From JANPCX01 sp031431125 (GTDB lineage Bacteria > Pseudomonadota > Gammaproteobacteria > Burkholderiales > Burkholderiaceae_C): a stretch of DNA of 64,000 nt. How positions within the stretch are numbered: position 1 is the stretch's first letter; each line of letters begins with the position of its first letter. The position numbers were made by a program, and so were the translations under genes. The DNA is taken from contig JANPCX010000061.1 of assembly GCA_031431125.1 (NCBI GenBank), positions 1 through 64,000 on the forward strand. The letters are read 5' to 3'. The notes beneath the pieces are model-generated. The model was not told the DNA's origin. It did no database searches and was given only the letters and a program-made list of their open reading frames with translations. This document shows positions 63,961 through 64,000 of the stretch, piece after piece.

Positions 63961-64000
63961 GCCAAAACCCCAAGGGCAACGCAGGCGCGGGCACCATGCC

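Overview
This window reads as a chromosomal segment of a motile betaproteobacterium, most likely Burkholderiales, family Comamonadaceae. The clues are the gmk-rpoZ-spoT and hemC-hemD-hemX-hemY gene orders, flhDC-controlled flagellar genes beside flhF, the high-GC codon use, and interspersed repeats of the type common in that family. No rRNA, plasmid, transposase, phage or CRISPR signature was seen. One tRNA (Arg, ACG) is present.

Layout. (1) 0.1-5 kb: a leftward operon of diguanylate cyclase, MinD/FlhG-like ATPase and group II truncated globin, divergent from cheR-cheD-cheB. (2) 5.2-7.1 kb: a large exported surface protein with a C-terminal sorting-like tail. (3) 7.2-16.6 kb: housekeeping genes. 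Leftward: Ser/Thr kinase, PP2C phosphatase, rph, rdgB, hemW. Rightward: yicC, gmk, rpoZ, spoT. Leftward: greB. (4) 16.7-21 kb: tRNA-Arg and the haem operon hemC-D-X-Y. (5) 21-30 kb: ppc, a short CoA-transferase-family protein, an EamA transporter, a HutD-like protein, an AlgZ/AlgR-type two-component system and argH. (6) 30-36.3 kb: a membrane methyltransferase, a lipoprotein-like hydrolase, a small outer-membrane protein, and an orphan TRAP-type binding protein coupled to a hybrid histidine kinase. (7) 36.3-64 kb: the main motility region. It holds flhDC, motAB-cheYZ, two flagellin genes with a MazEF-type toxin-antitoxin pair between them, fliD-fliS-fliT, a PilZ protein, a DUF1501/DUF1800 pair, a peptidase E homologue, two chemoreceptors, and flhB-flhA-flhF-flhG(like)-fliA.

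How it fits together. FlhDC would switch on the flagellar hierarchy. The export gate (FlhA, FlhB), FlhF and FliA come from one tightly overlapping operon. FliA (sigma-28) then fires late promoters that can be read directly in front of motA, the first flagellin gene, fliD and fliS. CheR/CheD/CheB adapt the receptors, and CheY/CheZ carry the signal to the motor. No cheA or cheW is in the window, so the chemotaxis core must be completed elsewhere.

Most unusual points. The FlhG-like protein next to FlhF has lost its P-loop, while an intact FlhG-like ATPase sits in the cyclase/globin operon beside cheRDB. The toxin-antitoxin cassette between the flagellins is bracketed by a 17-bp repeat derived from the flagellin terminator. 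A 164-bp imperfect palindrome lies in front of a soluble chemoreceptor, and a long inverted repeat lies between flhD and the first flagellin. All functional statements rest on reading motifs and context; no database search was run.
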